Assembly: GCF_022662375.1 (NCBI RefSeq)
Contig: NZ_JAKNQL010000017.1
Span: forward strand, 62,001 to 126,000
DNA from: Pseudomonas sp. CROZ-RG-20F-R04-15
GTDB lineage: Bacteria > Pseudomonadota > Gammaproteobacteria > Pseudomonadales > Pseudomonadaceae
Direction: 5' to 3'
Length of the DNA: 64,000 nucleotides
Shown here: positions 52,637 to 62,099 of the stretch, piece after piece
Position numbering within the stretch: the first letter of the stretch is position 1
Layout of the letters: every line of letters starts with the position of its first letter
Position numbers and translations under genes: made by a program
Notes under the pieces: generated by a model
The model's database searches: none
What the model saw: only the letters and a program-made list of their open reading frames with translations
Told to the model about the DNA's origin: nothing

Positions 52637-54247
52637 TCAGCGTTGTTTGTAGACACCCAGATAACGCGTCGCCTCGGCATCATCGCCGGCGAAACCCTTG
52701 ACGTCGGCGGCGCTGACCACGGTGTCGGTCATCTGCGAAATCATCATGATCGGGCCGACCTGCTCGTCGTAGATTTTCTGCGCCTGGTGATACAGGTTCA
52801 GGCGCTGGCCGGCATCGCGTTCGACCCCGGCCTGATCTATCAGGCTATTGAGCTGCGGGCTGAAAAACGACGCGCGCCAGCCCTGGAAATTCGGCAAGCC
52901 GGCGTCATCACTGTTGTTGGGGTTGTAGGCAAACGTGCGCAGGCTGAAATACGGATGCGGATAACGCTCGGCCCCGCGCGCAACGATGATGTCGAAGTTG
53001 CGCGCGCGCATGGCGCCGTACACCTGGTTGCCAGTGCCGTTGACGATGCTGGCCTTGATCCCGCCCTCGGCCAGCGTCGCTTGCAGACGCGCGGCGATGT
53101 CGATGAAGGGCGGCTCTGACAATGTGCGAATGGTCGTGCTGAAGCCGTCCGGATAACCCGCTTCGGCGAGGAGCTTTTTCGCCTTGGCGACGTCCATGTG
53201 ATAACCCGGATCCGGCAGGCGCGCCGCCAGACCGAGTTGCATCGGCTGCTGATTCAGCTGGCCGTAATACGGCATCACCTGTTCGTCCAGACCCTTGTAG
53301 TCGATCAGGTTGCGCACCGCTTCGCGCACTTTGGGATTGGCAAATTCGGGTTGCTTCATGCTCAGCGCGACGTAGTACAGGGTGCCGCGCGGCAGTGACT
53401 GCACGTGGATTTTTTCCGAACCGTCGATGGCGCGAATGTCCGGTGCGGCCATGCCGTACGCCAGATCGAGGTCACCGCGCTCCAGCATCAGGCGCAGCGA
53501 CTGCGATTCGGTCATGTGCCGCACCACCACGCGCTTAAGCTTGGCAGCACCGCCCCAATAACCGTCGAAGCGGGTCAGCAACAGCGAGTCGTTCGCTGTC
53601 CATTTGCTCAGCACAAACGGTCCGCTGCCGGCCTCGTTGGTCACCAGCCAGTTAGCACCGAGGTCAGCGTTTTTCTCATGCGCCAAAGCCGTTTTGCGAT
53701 CGATCACCACCGCGCTCGGCGAGATCGCCAGCGAGTCGATCAACAACAGCGGATCCATGGTTTGCGGCAAGTCGATGACCAGCGTGTGGGCATCGCTGGC
53801 GCGGATCAGTGACTGGATGTTGTCGACGTTATAACCGTAGGCTTTCCAGGTCGTGGCCAGGCCGAAATTCAGTTTCATCACCCGGTACAGCGACCAGGCC
53901 ACGTCTTCAGCGGTCAGCGGATTGCCGGAGTGAAACTTGACGTCCTGGCGCAAATGAAAGGTTACCTGCTTGCCGTCATCGCTGATCGCCCAGCGATCGG
54001 CCAGTTGCGGCAGATGCTGTTCCGGATTGCCCTGATCTCGCTTGACCAGGGTGTCGTAAAGATTGGCATTGACGCCGGAAGCGTCGAGGCCGGGCGCGTT
54101 GGCCGGATCGATGGAAAACAGGTTGACCATGCTCATGCCGACGATCAGTTGATCGGCCGGCGTCTTGGCGCTGGCCTGGCTCATCGGCACCAGCGCCAGG
54201 ATCGCCGCCAACAGGCCAGCGTGCAGTTTGGTAAATGCAGTCGTCAT
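52637..54247 (-). CDS. Solute-binding protein family 5 (copy 1)
   Basis: A 536-residue periplasmic binding protein of the peptide/nickel/opine SBP_bac_5 family: signal peptide ends SQASAKT, mature start ADQLIVGMSMVNLFSIDPAN. It is a paralogue of the second copy at 55392, the same length and collinear throughout, e.g. both have RFDGYWGG(A/P)AKLKR and SLRLMIERGDLD-like segments. AAGGA precedes the ATG. It lies between the two permease genes, an unusual place. Confidence 0.92.
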   Translation of the reverse strand: MTTAFTKLHAGLLAAILALVPMSQASAKTPADQLIVGMSMVNLFSIDPANAPGLDASGVNANLYDTLVKRDQGNPEQHLPQLADRWAISDDGKQVTFHLRQDVKFHSGNPLTAEDVAWSLYRVMKLNFGLATTWKAYGYNVDNIQSLIRASDAHTLVIDLPQTMDPLLLIDSLAISPSAVVIDRKTALAHEKNADLGANWLVTNEAGSGPFVLSKWTANDSLLLTRFDGYWGGAAKLKRVVVRHMTESQSLRLMLERGDLDLAYGMAAPDIRAIDGSEKIHVQSLPRGTLYYVALSMKQPEFANPKVREAVRNLIDYKGLDEQVMPYYGQLNQQPMQLGLAARLPDPGYHMDVAKAKKLLAEAGYPDGFSTTIRTLSEPPFIDIAARLQATLAEGGIKASIVNGTGNQVYGAMRARNFDIIVARGAERYPHPYFSLRTFAYNPNNSDDAGLPNFQGWRASFFSPQLNSLIDQAGVERDAGQRLNLYHQAQKIYDEQVGPIMMISQMTDTVVSAADVKGFAGDDAEATRYLGVYKQR

Positions 54248-54293
54248 TGAAAAATCCTTGTTTTTATAATTTTTAGTGCTGCTGCCTGGCGCG

Positions 54294-55331
54294 TTAACGG
54301 GTGCGCGGATCGAAGACCTTGTACAAGGCATCGCTGATCAGGTTGAGCGCGACAAAAATCAAACCGATCACCAGCACACAGCCCATCACCGCGTTCATGT
54401 CGCCGAGCATCAGGCTGCTGGTCAGGTACTGGCCGAAACCCGGCCAGGCAAAGACCGTTTCGATCAGCACCGCGCCTTCGAGCAGCGAGCCGTAAGCCAG
54501 CGCCACCACCGTCAGCAGTTGCACGAGGATGTTGCGAAAGGCGTGCCCCCAGACCACCTGACGGCGCGACAAACCCTTGACCCGAGCGGTGATGATGTAT
54601 TCCTGAGACAGTTGCTCAAGCATGAAGCTGCGCGTCATCCGACTGATGTAAGCCACTGAGTTCAGCCCGAGGATCAGCGCCGGCAAGACGATGTGGCGCA
54701 AGGCGCTGGCGAAGGCTTCCCAATCACCCGCCAGGCTCGAATCGATCAGCAACAGCCCGGTGACTTCGGGCACCATGCCGTCGTACGCCAGGTCGATGCG
54801 ACCGGCGCCCCCGGCCCAGCCGAGCCAGGCGTAAAACACCAGCAGGCCCATCATGCCCAGCCAGAAAATCGGTGTGGAATAGCCGAACAGGGTAATCACT
54901 CGCGCGACATGATCGCCCAGTCGCCCCTGATTGCTCGCCGCGCAGACGCCCAGCGGCAAACCGATCAGCACACCGAAGAGGATGGCCAGGGTCGCCAGTT
55001 CGATGGTGGCCGGGAACACCCGGCGGATGTCATCGAGCACCGGGTGCCCGGTCAACAGCGCGTTGCCGAAATTGCCGTGCAGCAAGTCATTGAGGTACAG
55101 GCCGAACTGGGTCCAGATCGGCTTGTCCAGCCCCATCGCCCGGTACACCTGATCGTAGGTCGAGCTGTCGGCGTCCGGCCCGACAACCGCCAGCACCGGA
55201 TCGAGCGGCATCACCCGACCGATGATAAACGTCAGCGCCAGCAGGCCCAGCAACGTCACCAGTACCGTGCTGGCACGCCGCGCAGTATTGGAGGCGCGGG
55301 CTCCCATGGCAGAGGCAGTCATAACAAACAT
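54294..55331 (-). CDS. ABC transporter permease (OppB/DppB-like)
   Basis: A 345-residue permease with six membrane helices. The family signature occurs as LGLDKPIWTQFGLYLNDLLHGNFG-like sequence after the first helix, with the EAA loop ITARVKGLSRRQVVWGHAFR. AGGAG precedes the ATG. It completes the BCDF permease/ATPase set of this operon. Confidence 0.92.
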   Translation of the reverse strand: MFVMTASAMGARASNTARRASTVLVTLLGLLALTFIIGRVMPLDPVLAVVGPDADSSTYDQVYRAMGLDKPIWTQFGLYLNDLLHGNFGNALLTGHPVLDDIRRVFPATIELATLAILFGVLIGLPLGVCAASNQGRLGDHVARVITLFGYSTPIFWLGMMGLLVFYAWLGWAGGAGRIDLAYDGMVPEVTGLLLIDSSLAGDWEAFASALRHIVLPALILGLNSVAYISRMTRSFMLEQLSQEYIITARVKGLSRRQVVWGHAFRNILVQLLTVVALAYGSLLEGAVLIETVFAWPGFGQYLTSSLMLGDMNAVMGCVLVIGLIFVALNLISDALYKVFDPRTR

Positions 55332-55391
55332 AGTCAGCTCCTGATAAAACGGTCACCGGTGCACCCGGCACGCGAAGTTCATCCGTGCATT

Positions 55392-57002
55392 TCAGCGTTT
55401 TTTGTAGACGTCTTTGTAGCGCGTGGTCGCCGCCGTGTGCCCTTGAAAATCGGCAACATCGGCGTAGACCAGCACCGTGTCGGTCATCTGCGAGACCGGC
55501 AGAATCGCGCCCACTTGCTGATCGAGTTGCTGCTGGATGTCCTGATACTGCGCCAGTTGTTTCTGCGCATCGGGCTCGACTTCGGCACTCTCGATCAACT
55601 GATTCAACTCGGGACTGTAGAACGAAGTGCGCCAGCCCTGAAAGTTGCTCAGCTTGGCTTCGTCACGGTTATCCGGGTTGTACACCAGTGTGCGCAGGCT
55701 CGAATGGGGATGACGTTCGGCGCCGCCACCGCCACGGCCGACGATGATGTCGAAACTGCGCTCACGCATGGCGCCATAGATCTGGTTACCGGTGCCGGTG
55801 ATGATGCTGGCTTCGATCCCGGCCTGCGCCAGCGTCGATTGCAGATTGGAGGCAATGTTGATGAACGGCGGCTCGGCCAGCACGCGAATACTGGTCTTGA
55901 ACCCGTTGGGATAACCGGCTTCGGCGAGGAGTTTTTTGGCCTCATCGACATTCAGTCGATAACCGGGATCCGGCAGGCGCGCGGCCAGTCCCAATGGCAT
56001 CGGCCGCTGATTGATCACGCCGTAGTGCGGCATGACGGTCTGGTTGATGCCCTGGTAGTCGATCAACGAGCGCACGGCCTTGCGCACGCGCGCGTCGGCG
56101 AACATCGGCTGCTTCACACTCAGCGCGACGTAATACAGCGTGCCGCGTTGCAGGGTTTGCGTGCGGACCTTGTCGCTTTTCTGCAAGGCCTGGATGTCCG
56201 GCGCCGACATGCCTTTGGCGATGTCGAGGTCACCGCGCTCAATCATCAGACGCAACGACTGCGACTCGGTCATGTTGCGCATGACGATGCGCTTGAGCTT
56301 GGCCGGGCCGCCCCAGTAACCGTCGAAACGGCTCATCAGAATCACGTCGTTAGCCCGCCAGTCATTGAGCACAAAGGCACCACTGCCGGCGGCGTGCGTC
56401 ACCAGCCAGGCGGCGCCCAGGTCATTGTTCTTCTGGTGTTCGAGGACTTTTTTGCGATCAAGAATGAAGGCGCTTGGCGACGTCGCCAGCGTGTTGAGCA
56501 CCAACTGCGGATCGGTGGGTCGCGGCAGTTCAATGACGAAGGTATTGGCATCAGTCGCGCGCATCGAACGCTCGACATTGTCAGCAGTAAAACCGTAAGC
56601 CTTCCAGGTCGACGCCAGCGCGAGGTTGAGTTTGAGCACGCGCTGCAATGACCAGGCGACGTCTTCGGCGCTCAACGGGTTGCCCGATTGAAATTGCACG
56701 CCCTGGCGCAGATTGAAGGTCAGGGTCTTGCGGTCGTCGCTGACTTGCCAGCGCTCGGCGAGTGCCGGCAACAGCCGATCCGGCTCGGCGACGTCTTGCA
56801 CCAGCAACATGTCATAGAGATTGGCATTGATCTCCGACACGTCCAGGCCGGTGGCCGCCGCCGGGTCGAGGGACAGCAGATTGATCATGCTCATGCCGAC
56901 GATCAATTGATCGGCCGGAGTTTTGGCATGCACGACAGGTAGCGCGGTCACCGTCAGGGTAGCCGCCAGAACCCGCGCCCACAGCGAAGGAAAAATGTTC
57001 AT
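55392..57002 (-). CDS. Solute-binding protein family 5 (copy 2)
   Basis: A 536-residue periplasmic binding protein, paralogous to copy 1 and collinear with it. Signal peptide ends LPVVHAKT; mature start ADQLIVGMSMINLLSLDPAA. It is directly upstream of the permease gene. Two binding proteins sharing one permease pair implies two related ligands or affinities. Given the neighbours, oligogalacturonides or other pectin fragments are plausible, although the family is best known for peptides (inference). Confidence 0.92.
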   Translation of the reverse strand: MNIFPSLWARVLAATLTVTALPVVHAKTPADQLIVGMSMINLLSLDPAAATGLDVSEINANLYDMLLVQDVAEPDRLLPALAERWQVSDDRKTLTFNLRQGVQFQSGNPLSAEDVAWSLQRVLKLNLALASTWKAYGFTADNVERSMRATDANTFVIELPRPTDPQLVLNTLATSPSAFILDRKKVLEHQKNNDLGAAWLVTHAAGSGAFVLNDWRANDVILMSRFDGYWGGPAKLKRIVMRNMTESQSLRLMIERGDLDIAKGMSAPDIQALQKSDKVRTQTLQRGTLYYVALSVKQPMFADARVRKAVRSLIDYQGINQTVMPHYGVINQRPMPLGLAARLPDPGYRLNVDEAKKLLAEAGYPNGFKTSIRVLAEPPFINIASNLQSTLAQAGIEASIITGTGNQIYGAMRERSFDIIVGRGGGGAERHPHSSLRTLVYNPDNRDEAKLSNFQGWRTSFYSPELNQLIESAEVEPDAQKQLAQYQDIQQQLDQQVGAILPVSQMTDTVLVYADVADFQGHTAATTRYKDVYKKR

Positions 57003-57074
57003 AGCGAGAGTGCCTTTCTTATATTTATAGGGCTCTCGGACAGCCCGGCATGCACCGGGCAGCCCGCGTACACG

Positions 57075-58229
57075 TCAGAAGCTTTTAAGCGTGTTCATCT
57101 CGATGAAGTTGAAGTCGATGTCTTCGCCCAGACCCGGCAGGTCCGACAAATGCACAAAACCGTCGCTGTCCATCGGGTCGACCAGGCGCTTGAGGTACGC
57201 CGGCACCTCGTCGTAATCCAGGTACGGGTGCAGCAAGCCGCGCTCGTACCAGGTGCAGTTCTTGATCGCGCCGACCACCGTCAGGTTCGCTGCGCCGTTG
57301 CCATGGATTTCGCAATCCATGCCAAACGACTCGGCCATGTGCGCGACTTTCAGGCAAGGCCCGATCCCGCCGACCCCGGCGACGCCGGCACGCAGAATGT
57401 CGCAGACGTCGTGCTTGACCCAGCTGGCCCGGCTCAGGTGTTTGCCGGACAAGGTTTCCGGGCCGAGTACCGGAATGTCCAGTTGCCCCGCCAGCCAGGC
57501 ATAGGATTCGGCAGACTCTTCCATCATCGGTTCTTCGAACCAGGCGAAGTCGAGTTTTTCCAGTTCGCGTCCGATGTACAGCGCTTCGGTGCGGCTGTAC
57601 CAGTGATAACCGTCGAGCATCAAGGCAATGTCCGGGCCTACCGCTTCGCGCACCGCCGCGCAGGCTTTGACGTCAATCCGCGGGCTCGGCGCGAACGAGA
57701 CCGGCGGCATCCAGGTGTGCAACTTGATCGCCTTGTAGCCGCGCTTGACCAGCGTTTCGGCAAAGCGTCCATAGTCTTCCGGCGTCGCCAGGCCCTCAGG
57801 CAATTCATCGCCGCACATGGTTGAACCGTAGGCCGGCACTTTGTCGCGAAAGCCGCCGATCAATTTGTGCACCGGTACGCCGAGCTTGCGCCCCGCCCAG
57901 TCCCACAACGCCTGCTCGACCAACGCCAGCGCGCGATCAGTCAACTGGCTGGCGCTGCCACGCTGCCAGTGCGCCAGGTCATGCCAGATCTTTTCGCGAT
58001 CAAAGGCGTTCTGCCCGACCAGCACCTTGCGCACAAAACCATCCAGCACATAAGGACGAATCAGCTCCGGCGCACCGAGGGCGTAACCCTCCTTGCCGTC
58101 TTCGGTCTGGATGCGCAGCAACGCCATTTGCGCCTGACTGGCATCACCGGGATGAGCATGACCGGCGCTGTCGACTGCGCGGCGGGTGGGATAGGAAAAA
58201 ACCTGGACGTTGACTGCTGTGATTCTCAT
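57075..58229 (-). CDS. Enolase-superfamily enzyme, mandelate racemase/muconate lactonising type
   Basis: A 384-residue enzyme. The capping domain is residues 1-130 and the TIM-type barrel follows. The three metal ligands are Asp in LMLDGYHW (about 210), Glu in WFEEPMME (about 236) and Glu in GPETLSG (about 262); a His in EIHGNGAAN may be the second base. The usual KxK of the second strand is KLH in YKAIKLHTW. Members process sugar acids (dehydratases, racemases, cycloisomerases). Next to uronate dehydrogenase, an aldarate or galactarolactone substrate is likely but not proven. It is the first gene of the leftward operon. Confidence 0.86.
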   Translation of the reverse strand: MRITAVNVQVFSYPTRRAVDSAGHAHPGDASQAQMALLRIQTEDGKEGYALGAPELIRPYVLDGFVRKVLVGQNAFDREKIWHDLAHWQRGSASQLTDRALALVEQALWDWAGRKLGVPVHKLIGGFRDKVPAYGSTMCGDELPEGLATPEDYGRFAETLVKRGYKAIKLHTWMPPVSFAPSPRIDVKACAAVREAVGPDIALMLDGYHWYSRTEALYIGRELEKLDFAWFEEPMMEESAESYAWLAGQLDIPVLGPETLSGKHLSRASWVKHDVCDILRAGVAGVGGIGPCLKVAHMAESFGMDCEIHGNGAANLTVVGAIKNCTWYERGLLHPYLDYDEVPAYLKRLVDPMDSDGFVHLSDLPGLGEDIDFNFIEMNTLKSF

Positions 58230-58293
58230 GGACGTCTTGAGCCTTCTTATTGGATTTGTGACAGGAGTGTCGTCGGTTGCGACTGATCATAGG

Positions 58294-58304
58294 TCATCGT
58301 ACAA
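58294..58304. promoter_or_regulatory. FadR-type operator, leftward operon
   Basis: TCATCGTACAA matches TNGTNNNACNA except for one base and shares TCGTACAA with the site in front of the regulator gene. It lies 65 bases upstream of the enolase-superfamily gene. Confidence 0.5.
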
Positions 58305-58481
58305 CACTTGAAAAGGCCCAATAACTCTTCTTTGAATCTAACCATTTTCGGCTAAACGTCCAGCTAAGCGCCATATTTAAAGATGACTTAGGAATAACAT
58401 GACTGGCGTTACAGGCCTATTCACACGACGTATATGTTTCAACATGTTTCCAAACAAGCAAAATAACGTAGACGAGTCATC

Positions 58482-58492
58482 TTGTCGTACGA
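58482..58492. promoter_or_regulatory. FadR-type operator, porin operon
   Basis: TTGTCGTACGA is a full match to TNGTNNNACNA, about 100 bases upstream of the porin ATG. Confidence 0.55.
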
Positions 58493-58589
58493 TAACTTAT
58501 ATCTGCGCCTCAAATGAGAGCCATACGCAACATCGCGGTGCCTGTAGTACTCGTCAAACGACCCTAACAAAAACAAAAAAGAAGACCGT

Positions 58590-59315
58590 ATGAACACCAC
58601 CCTACGCACGCTCGTCACTGTCGCGGCCCTCGGCCTGCCCTTGTTTGCCCACGCTGACTCCGCCAGCCTCAACTACCGCCATCAGTACACCGAGGAGGAC
58701 AGCGCCCACGCCGACCGAATCAAGCTCAATTACCGCCTGGACAGTGGACTGGGGTTTGAGGCGGAGATGAAATACCGCACGGCCGGTGACCGCAAAGATG
58801 TCGCCTACGACAACATGGTCAACAACGGCCATGAGTTCACGGTGAGCTACAACTACAAGCTCAGCGCGCAGTCGACGCTGACCCCGGCGTTTCAGATGGA
58901 CAGCTCCAAGGATGCGACCGCCTACAAGTTCGGCCTCAAGTACAACTACAAAATCGACGACGCCTTTTACGTGGCGACGCGCTATCGCCTGGACCTGCGC
59001 AAACTCGATCGCGATCAGGTCAACAAAGACATGCCCGATCACTTCAAGGATGACCAGACCACCCACCGCTTCGAAGGCTGGCTCGGCTATACGCCCGCCA
59101 ACAAGTGGGCCTACGAATATCAGTTCATCTATTTCAAGACCGACTACATCCGCTACGACTACAAGAAGAGCGACTACGAACAGAACCTGATCGTCAAATA
59201 CAAGCTCACCAAACAATGGGCGCCCTTCATGGAAATCGGCGACATCAAAGTCGACTCCACCTCACCCGACCGCCAGGCTCGCTGGCGTCTGGGCGTGCAG
59301 TACAACTTCATGTAA
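58590..59315 (+). CDS. KdgM-family oligogalacturonate-type outer-membrane porin
   Basis: A 241-residue outer-membrane protein. Signal peptide ends PLFAHADS. The mature part is made of alternating amphipathic strands with many Tyr and Lys (LNYRHQYTEED, TVSYNYKL, FGLKYNYKIDDAFY) and ends in GVQYNFM with a terminal aromatic-hydrophobic strand. This fits the 12-strand monomeric KdgM barrel that admits oligogalacturonides. It leads the rightward operon. Confidence 0.88.
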   Translation: MNTTLRTLVTVAALGLPLFAHADSASLNYRHQYTEEDSAHADRIKLNYRLDSGLGFEAEMKYRTAGDRKDVAYDNMVNNGHEFTVSYNYKLSAQSTLTPAFQMDSSKDATAYKFGLKYNYKIDDAFYVATRYRLDLRKLDRDQVNKDMPDHFKDDQTTHRFEGWLGYTPANKWAYEYQFIYFKTDYIRYDYKKSDYEQNLIVKYKLTKQWAPFMEIGDIKVDSTSPDRQARWRLGVQYNFM

Positions 59316-59408
59316 GCCGCACGCAGGTTTTGCCTGGCGAGCGCGCATCGCTTGTCGGGCAGACACTCCGCCGCCCCCTTTCACCACCGCGTAATGGAAG
59401 ACCCGACC

Positions 59409-60251
59409 ATGACCACACACGCTACGCAAGCCAAACCCTTCAACCGTATTCTGCTGACCGGCGCCGCCGGTGGGCTCGGCCAGATTCTGCGCGAAACCTT
59501 GCAGGTTCACGCCAACATCGTCCGCGCCTCGGACATCAGTGCGATGGCGCCGAGCCGCGGCGCGCATGACGAAGTGATCAACTGCAATCTGAGCGACAAG
59601 GCCGCTGTCGCCGCACTGGTCGAGGGCGTCGATGCCATCGTGCATTTGGGCGGGATCTCGGTGGAGCGATCTTTCGAAGAAATCATTGAAGCGAATATTC
59701 GCGGCACCTTTCATGTTTATGAGGCCGCGCGCCTGCACGGGGTCAAGCGCATCGTGTTCGCCAGCTCCAACCACGTCACCGGTTTCTACTCGCAGGACGA
59801 ACAGATCGACGCCCATTCGCCGCGTCGCCCGGACGGTTACTACGGCTTGTCGAAGGCTTACGGCGAGGACCTGGCAACGTTCTATTTCCACCGCTATGGC
59901 ATCGAAACCGTGAGCCTGCGCATCGGTTCCTCATTCCCCGAACCGCGCAACTTGCGCATGCTGGCGACCTGGTTGAGCTATACCGATCTCGAGCACCTGA
60001 TCGCCCGCGCACTGCTGGCCAGCGATGTCGGGCACAGCGTGATTTACGGGGTGTCCGCCAACCGTGATCAGTGGTGGAACAACCGGCACGCCGCGCATCT
60101 GGGCTTTGCGCCGCAGGACAGCTCCGAAGCCTTTCGCGCAAAGGTCGAACAACAACCGGCACTCGCTGCCGACCATCCCGACCGCTTGTATCAGGGCGGC
60201 GCCTTTACCGCTGCAGGTCCGTTTGAAACGCCGGCGCAGACACGATCATGA
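59409..60251 (+). CDS. udh: Uronate dehydrogenase (NAD-dependent, SDR superfamily)
   Basis: A 280-residue extended short-chain dehydrogenase. NAD motif GAAGGLGQ (about residues 18-25), Ser in FASSNHVTGFY, and the catalytic YxxxK in YYGLSKAYGED. The sequence pattern and length match Pseudomonas Udh, which oxidises D-galacturonate or D-glucuronate to the aldarolactone. ATG 59409 has GGAAGA upstream. Its stop overlaps the lactonase start (ATGA), so the two are coupled and catalyse successive steps. Confidence 0.92.
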   Translation: MTTHATQAKPFNRILLTGAAGGLGQILRETLQVHANIVRASDISAMAPSRGAHDEVINCNLSDKAAVAALVEGVDAIVHLGGISVERSFEEIIEANIRGTFHVYEAARLHGVKRIVFASSNHVTGFYSQDEQIDAHSPRRPDGYYGLSKAYGEDLATFYFHRYGIETVSLRIGSSFPEPRNLRMLATWLSYTDLEHLIARALLASDVGHSVIYGVSANRDQWWNNRHAAHLGFAPQDSSEAFRAKVEQQPALAADHPDRLYQGGAFTAAGPFETPAQTRS

Positions 60252-61141
60252 ATGCCGAACTGATTGTCGATGCGCGCAACGCCACCGGTGAAAGCCCGGT
60301 CTGGCAAGCCGAGGAGAATGCGTTGTATTGGGTGGATATTCCGGCCGGCCGCTTGCATCGCTGGCAGCTCGACGGCCAGACCGACTGCTGGCAGGCGGAC
60401 GAAATGCTCGCCTGTATCGCCCGCAGCGAAGCGGGACATTGGCTGGGCGCGCAGGAAAGTGGTCTATTCAAACTGCGCCCGCAGGCTGACGGACGTCTGG
60501 CTGCGGAAAAGCTCATCGGCGTCGAGCACGCCCACCCGCACATGCGTTTCAATGATGGTCGCTGCGATCGTCAGGGACGCTTTTGGGCCAGCTCGATGCC
60601 AACCGCCATGGGCGCCGAGGCGGTCGGCGCGCTGTATCGCTACGACGGGCAAAACCCGAACGATTTATCTGTGCTGGCGCCGCAACTGGAGGACCTCGTG
60701 GTGCCCAACGGCCTGGCGTTCAGCCCCGACGGACGCACCCTGTATCTGTCCGATTCGCACCCGAGCCGTCAACTGATCTGGGCCTTCGATTACGACATCG
60801 ACAGCGGTACGCCGCACAACCGCCGGTTGTTCGTCGACATGAACGACCACCCCGGTCGACCGGACGGTGCCGCCGTGGATTCACACGGCTGCTACTGGAT
60901 CTGCGCGATTGATGCCGGCCTGGTGTTGCGCTTTACCCCGCAGGGGAAACTGGATCGCGCGCTGCCGGTAGCGGTGAAGAAGCCGACGATGTGTGCCTTT
61001 GGCGGCCCTCGGCTCGACACCCTGTTTGTCACCTCGATTCGCCCGCAAGGCATCGATCTCGCTGACCAGCCATTGGCGGGCGGAGTGTTCGCCCTCAATC
61101 CGGGCGTTCAAGGCCTGCCCGAACCCAAGGCCCGCGCCTGA
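60248..61141 (+). CDS. SMP-30/gluconolactonase-family lactonase
   Basis: A 297-residue six-bladed propeller of the SMP-30/LRE family. Metal ligands are Glu in ATGESPVWQ, Asn in MRFNDGRCD, Asn in VVPNGLAFS and Asp in YLSDSHPSR. Directly after udh it should hydrolyse the 1,4- or 1,5-aldarolactone made by that enzyme, giving galactarate or glucarate. The gene ends four bases before the convergent FadR-like regulator. Confidence 0.91.
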   Translation: MNAELIVDARNATGESPVWQAEENALYWVDIPAGRLHRWQLDGQTDCWQADEMLACIARSEAGHWLGAQESGLFKLRPQADGRLAAEKLIGVEHAHPHMRFNDGRCDRQGRFWASSMPTAMGAEAVGALYRYDGQNPNDLSVLAPQLEDLVVPNGLAFSPDGRTLYLSDSHPSRQLIWAFDYDIDSGTPHNRRLFVDMNDHPGRPDGAAVDSHGCYWICAIDAGLVLRFTPQGKLDRALPVAVKKPTMCAFGGPRLDTLFVTSIRPQGIDLADQPLAGGVFALNPGVQGLPEPKARA

Positions 61142-61145
61142 GGCT

Positions 61146-61901
61146 TCAGACGTTCAACGCCGCCGCGTCTGCAGCTTCGTAGGCTCGGCGCAGACGCTCG
61201 CGGCTGTTGGACAGATGCAAGCGCATGGCTGCGCGCGCGGCGTCGGAATCACGCCGGACAATCGCAATGTAAATGTCTTCATGCTCGCGACTGAGGCGCT
61301 CCAGATAGGGCTCCTTACGGTCATTCTCCAGGCGTTTGGAATGCAGGCGCGTGCGCGGCAGAATGTTCGCGCCCAGATGCAGCATGATGTCGGTGAAATA
61401 GCGGTTGCCGGTGGCCAGCGCAATTTGCTGGTGGAACTGGAAATCCGCCGACACGGCGTAGTCGACACTGACGGCGCGGGAATTGATGGCGTCCAGCGAA
61501 TCACGCATCAGTTGCAGCTGCTCATCGGTACGCCGCGCGCACGCCAGGCCGGCGGCCTCGACCTCCAAAGTGATGCGCAATTCAAGCACCGCCAAGACAT
61601 CCTGAAGCGTGACGATGCTGTCCGGATCAATGCGAAAACCGCTCGGGCTGGGAATGTCCTGAACAAAGGTGCCGATACCGTGCCGGGTTTCTACCAGGCC
61701 TGCTGCTTGCAGACGCGACATCGCCTCGCGCACGACCGTGCGACTGACGCCGTGTTCGGCCATGACCTGAGATTCAGTCGGCAGCTTCGTCGCGCGCGCG
61801 AGTTCGCCGCTGCAAATACGTCGGGACAGCTCGGTGACCAGGTCCTCCGCCAAGCTGCGATGCCGACGACGAACATTGGGTGTGGCGTTGGATCTGTCCA
61901 T
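61146..61901 (-). CDS. FadR-family (GntR superfamily, FCD) regulator
   Basis: A 251-residue regulator: GntR winged helix in LAEDLVTELSRRICSGELAR and VSRTVVREAMSRLQAAGLVE, then an FCD ligand domain with metal-binding His near DFQFHQQIALATGN and REHEDIY. FCD proteins often bind carboxylates such as uronates or aldarates. ATG 61901 is given; a TTG three codons earlier is possible. A FadR-type site lies 53 bases upstream, suggesting autoregulation and control of the pectate lyase. Confidence 0.9.
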   Translation of the reverse strand: MDRSNATPNVRRRHRSLAEDLVTELSRRICSGELARATKLPTESQVMAEHGVSRTVVREAMSRLQAAGLVETRHGIGTFVQDIPSPSGFRIDPDSIVTLQDVLAVLELRITLEVEAAGLACARRTDEQLQLMRDSLDAINSRAVSVDYAVSADFQFHQQIALATGNRYFTDIMLHLGANILPRTRLHSKRLENDRKEPYLERLSREHEDIYIAIVRRDSDAARAAMRLHLSNSRERLRRAYEAADAAALNV

Positions 61902-61953
61902 CAGCAACAAAAATCTCGAGTTTTCGAATAATTACGCATCATAGCCCATTCAG

Positions 61954-61964
61954 TTGTACGACAA
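61954..61964. promoter_or_regulatory. FadR-type operator between regulator and pectate lyase genes
   Basis: TTGTACGACAA is a full TNGTNNNACNA match on both strands (GTTGTACGACAAC is a near-perfect dyad). Confidence 0.6.
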
Positions 61965-62099
61965 CGCACCAGTTCAATGATAGGATTTCTCATGCAGCGG
62001 ACGTTCGATTCGCTGCAATGGCGATAAGGACGTCCGCTCGAGAAACACGTCGAAATTTCGCGTGTAAAACACTCAAGTTAATCAAGGATCTGATTACTC

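Larger units (their letters stand above)
58230..58589. other. Divergent promoter region of the two pectin operons
   Basis: A 360-base, comparatively AT-rich gap with no gene. It holds two FadR-type sites (58294-58304 and 58482-58492), one near each end, which fits joint control of both operons by the FadR-like protein at 61146. Confidence 0.6.

Noticed and set aside
54693..56651. A 652-codon plus-strand frame over the permease and binding-protein genes
   Set aside because: Antisense shadow. The minus-strand genes have ribosome sites, signal peptides and family motifs.
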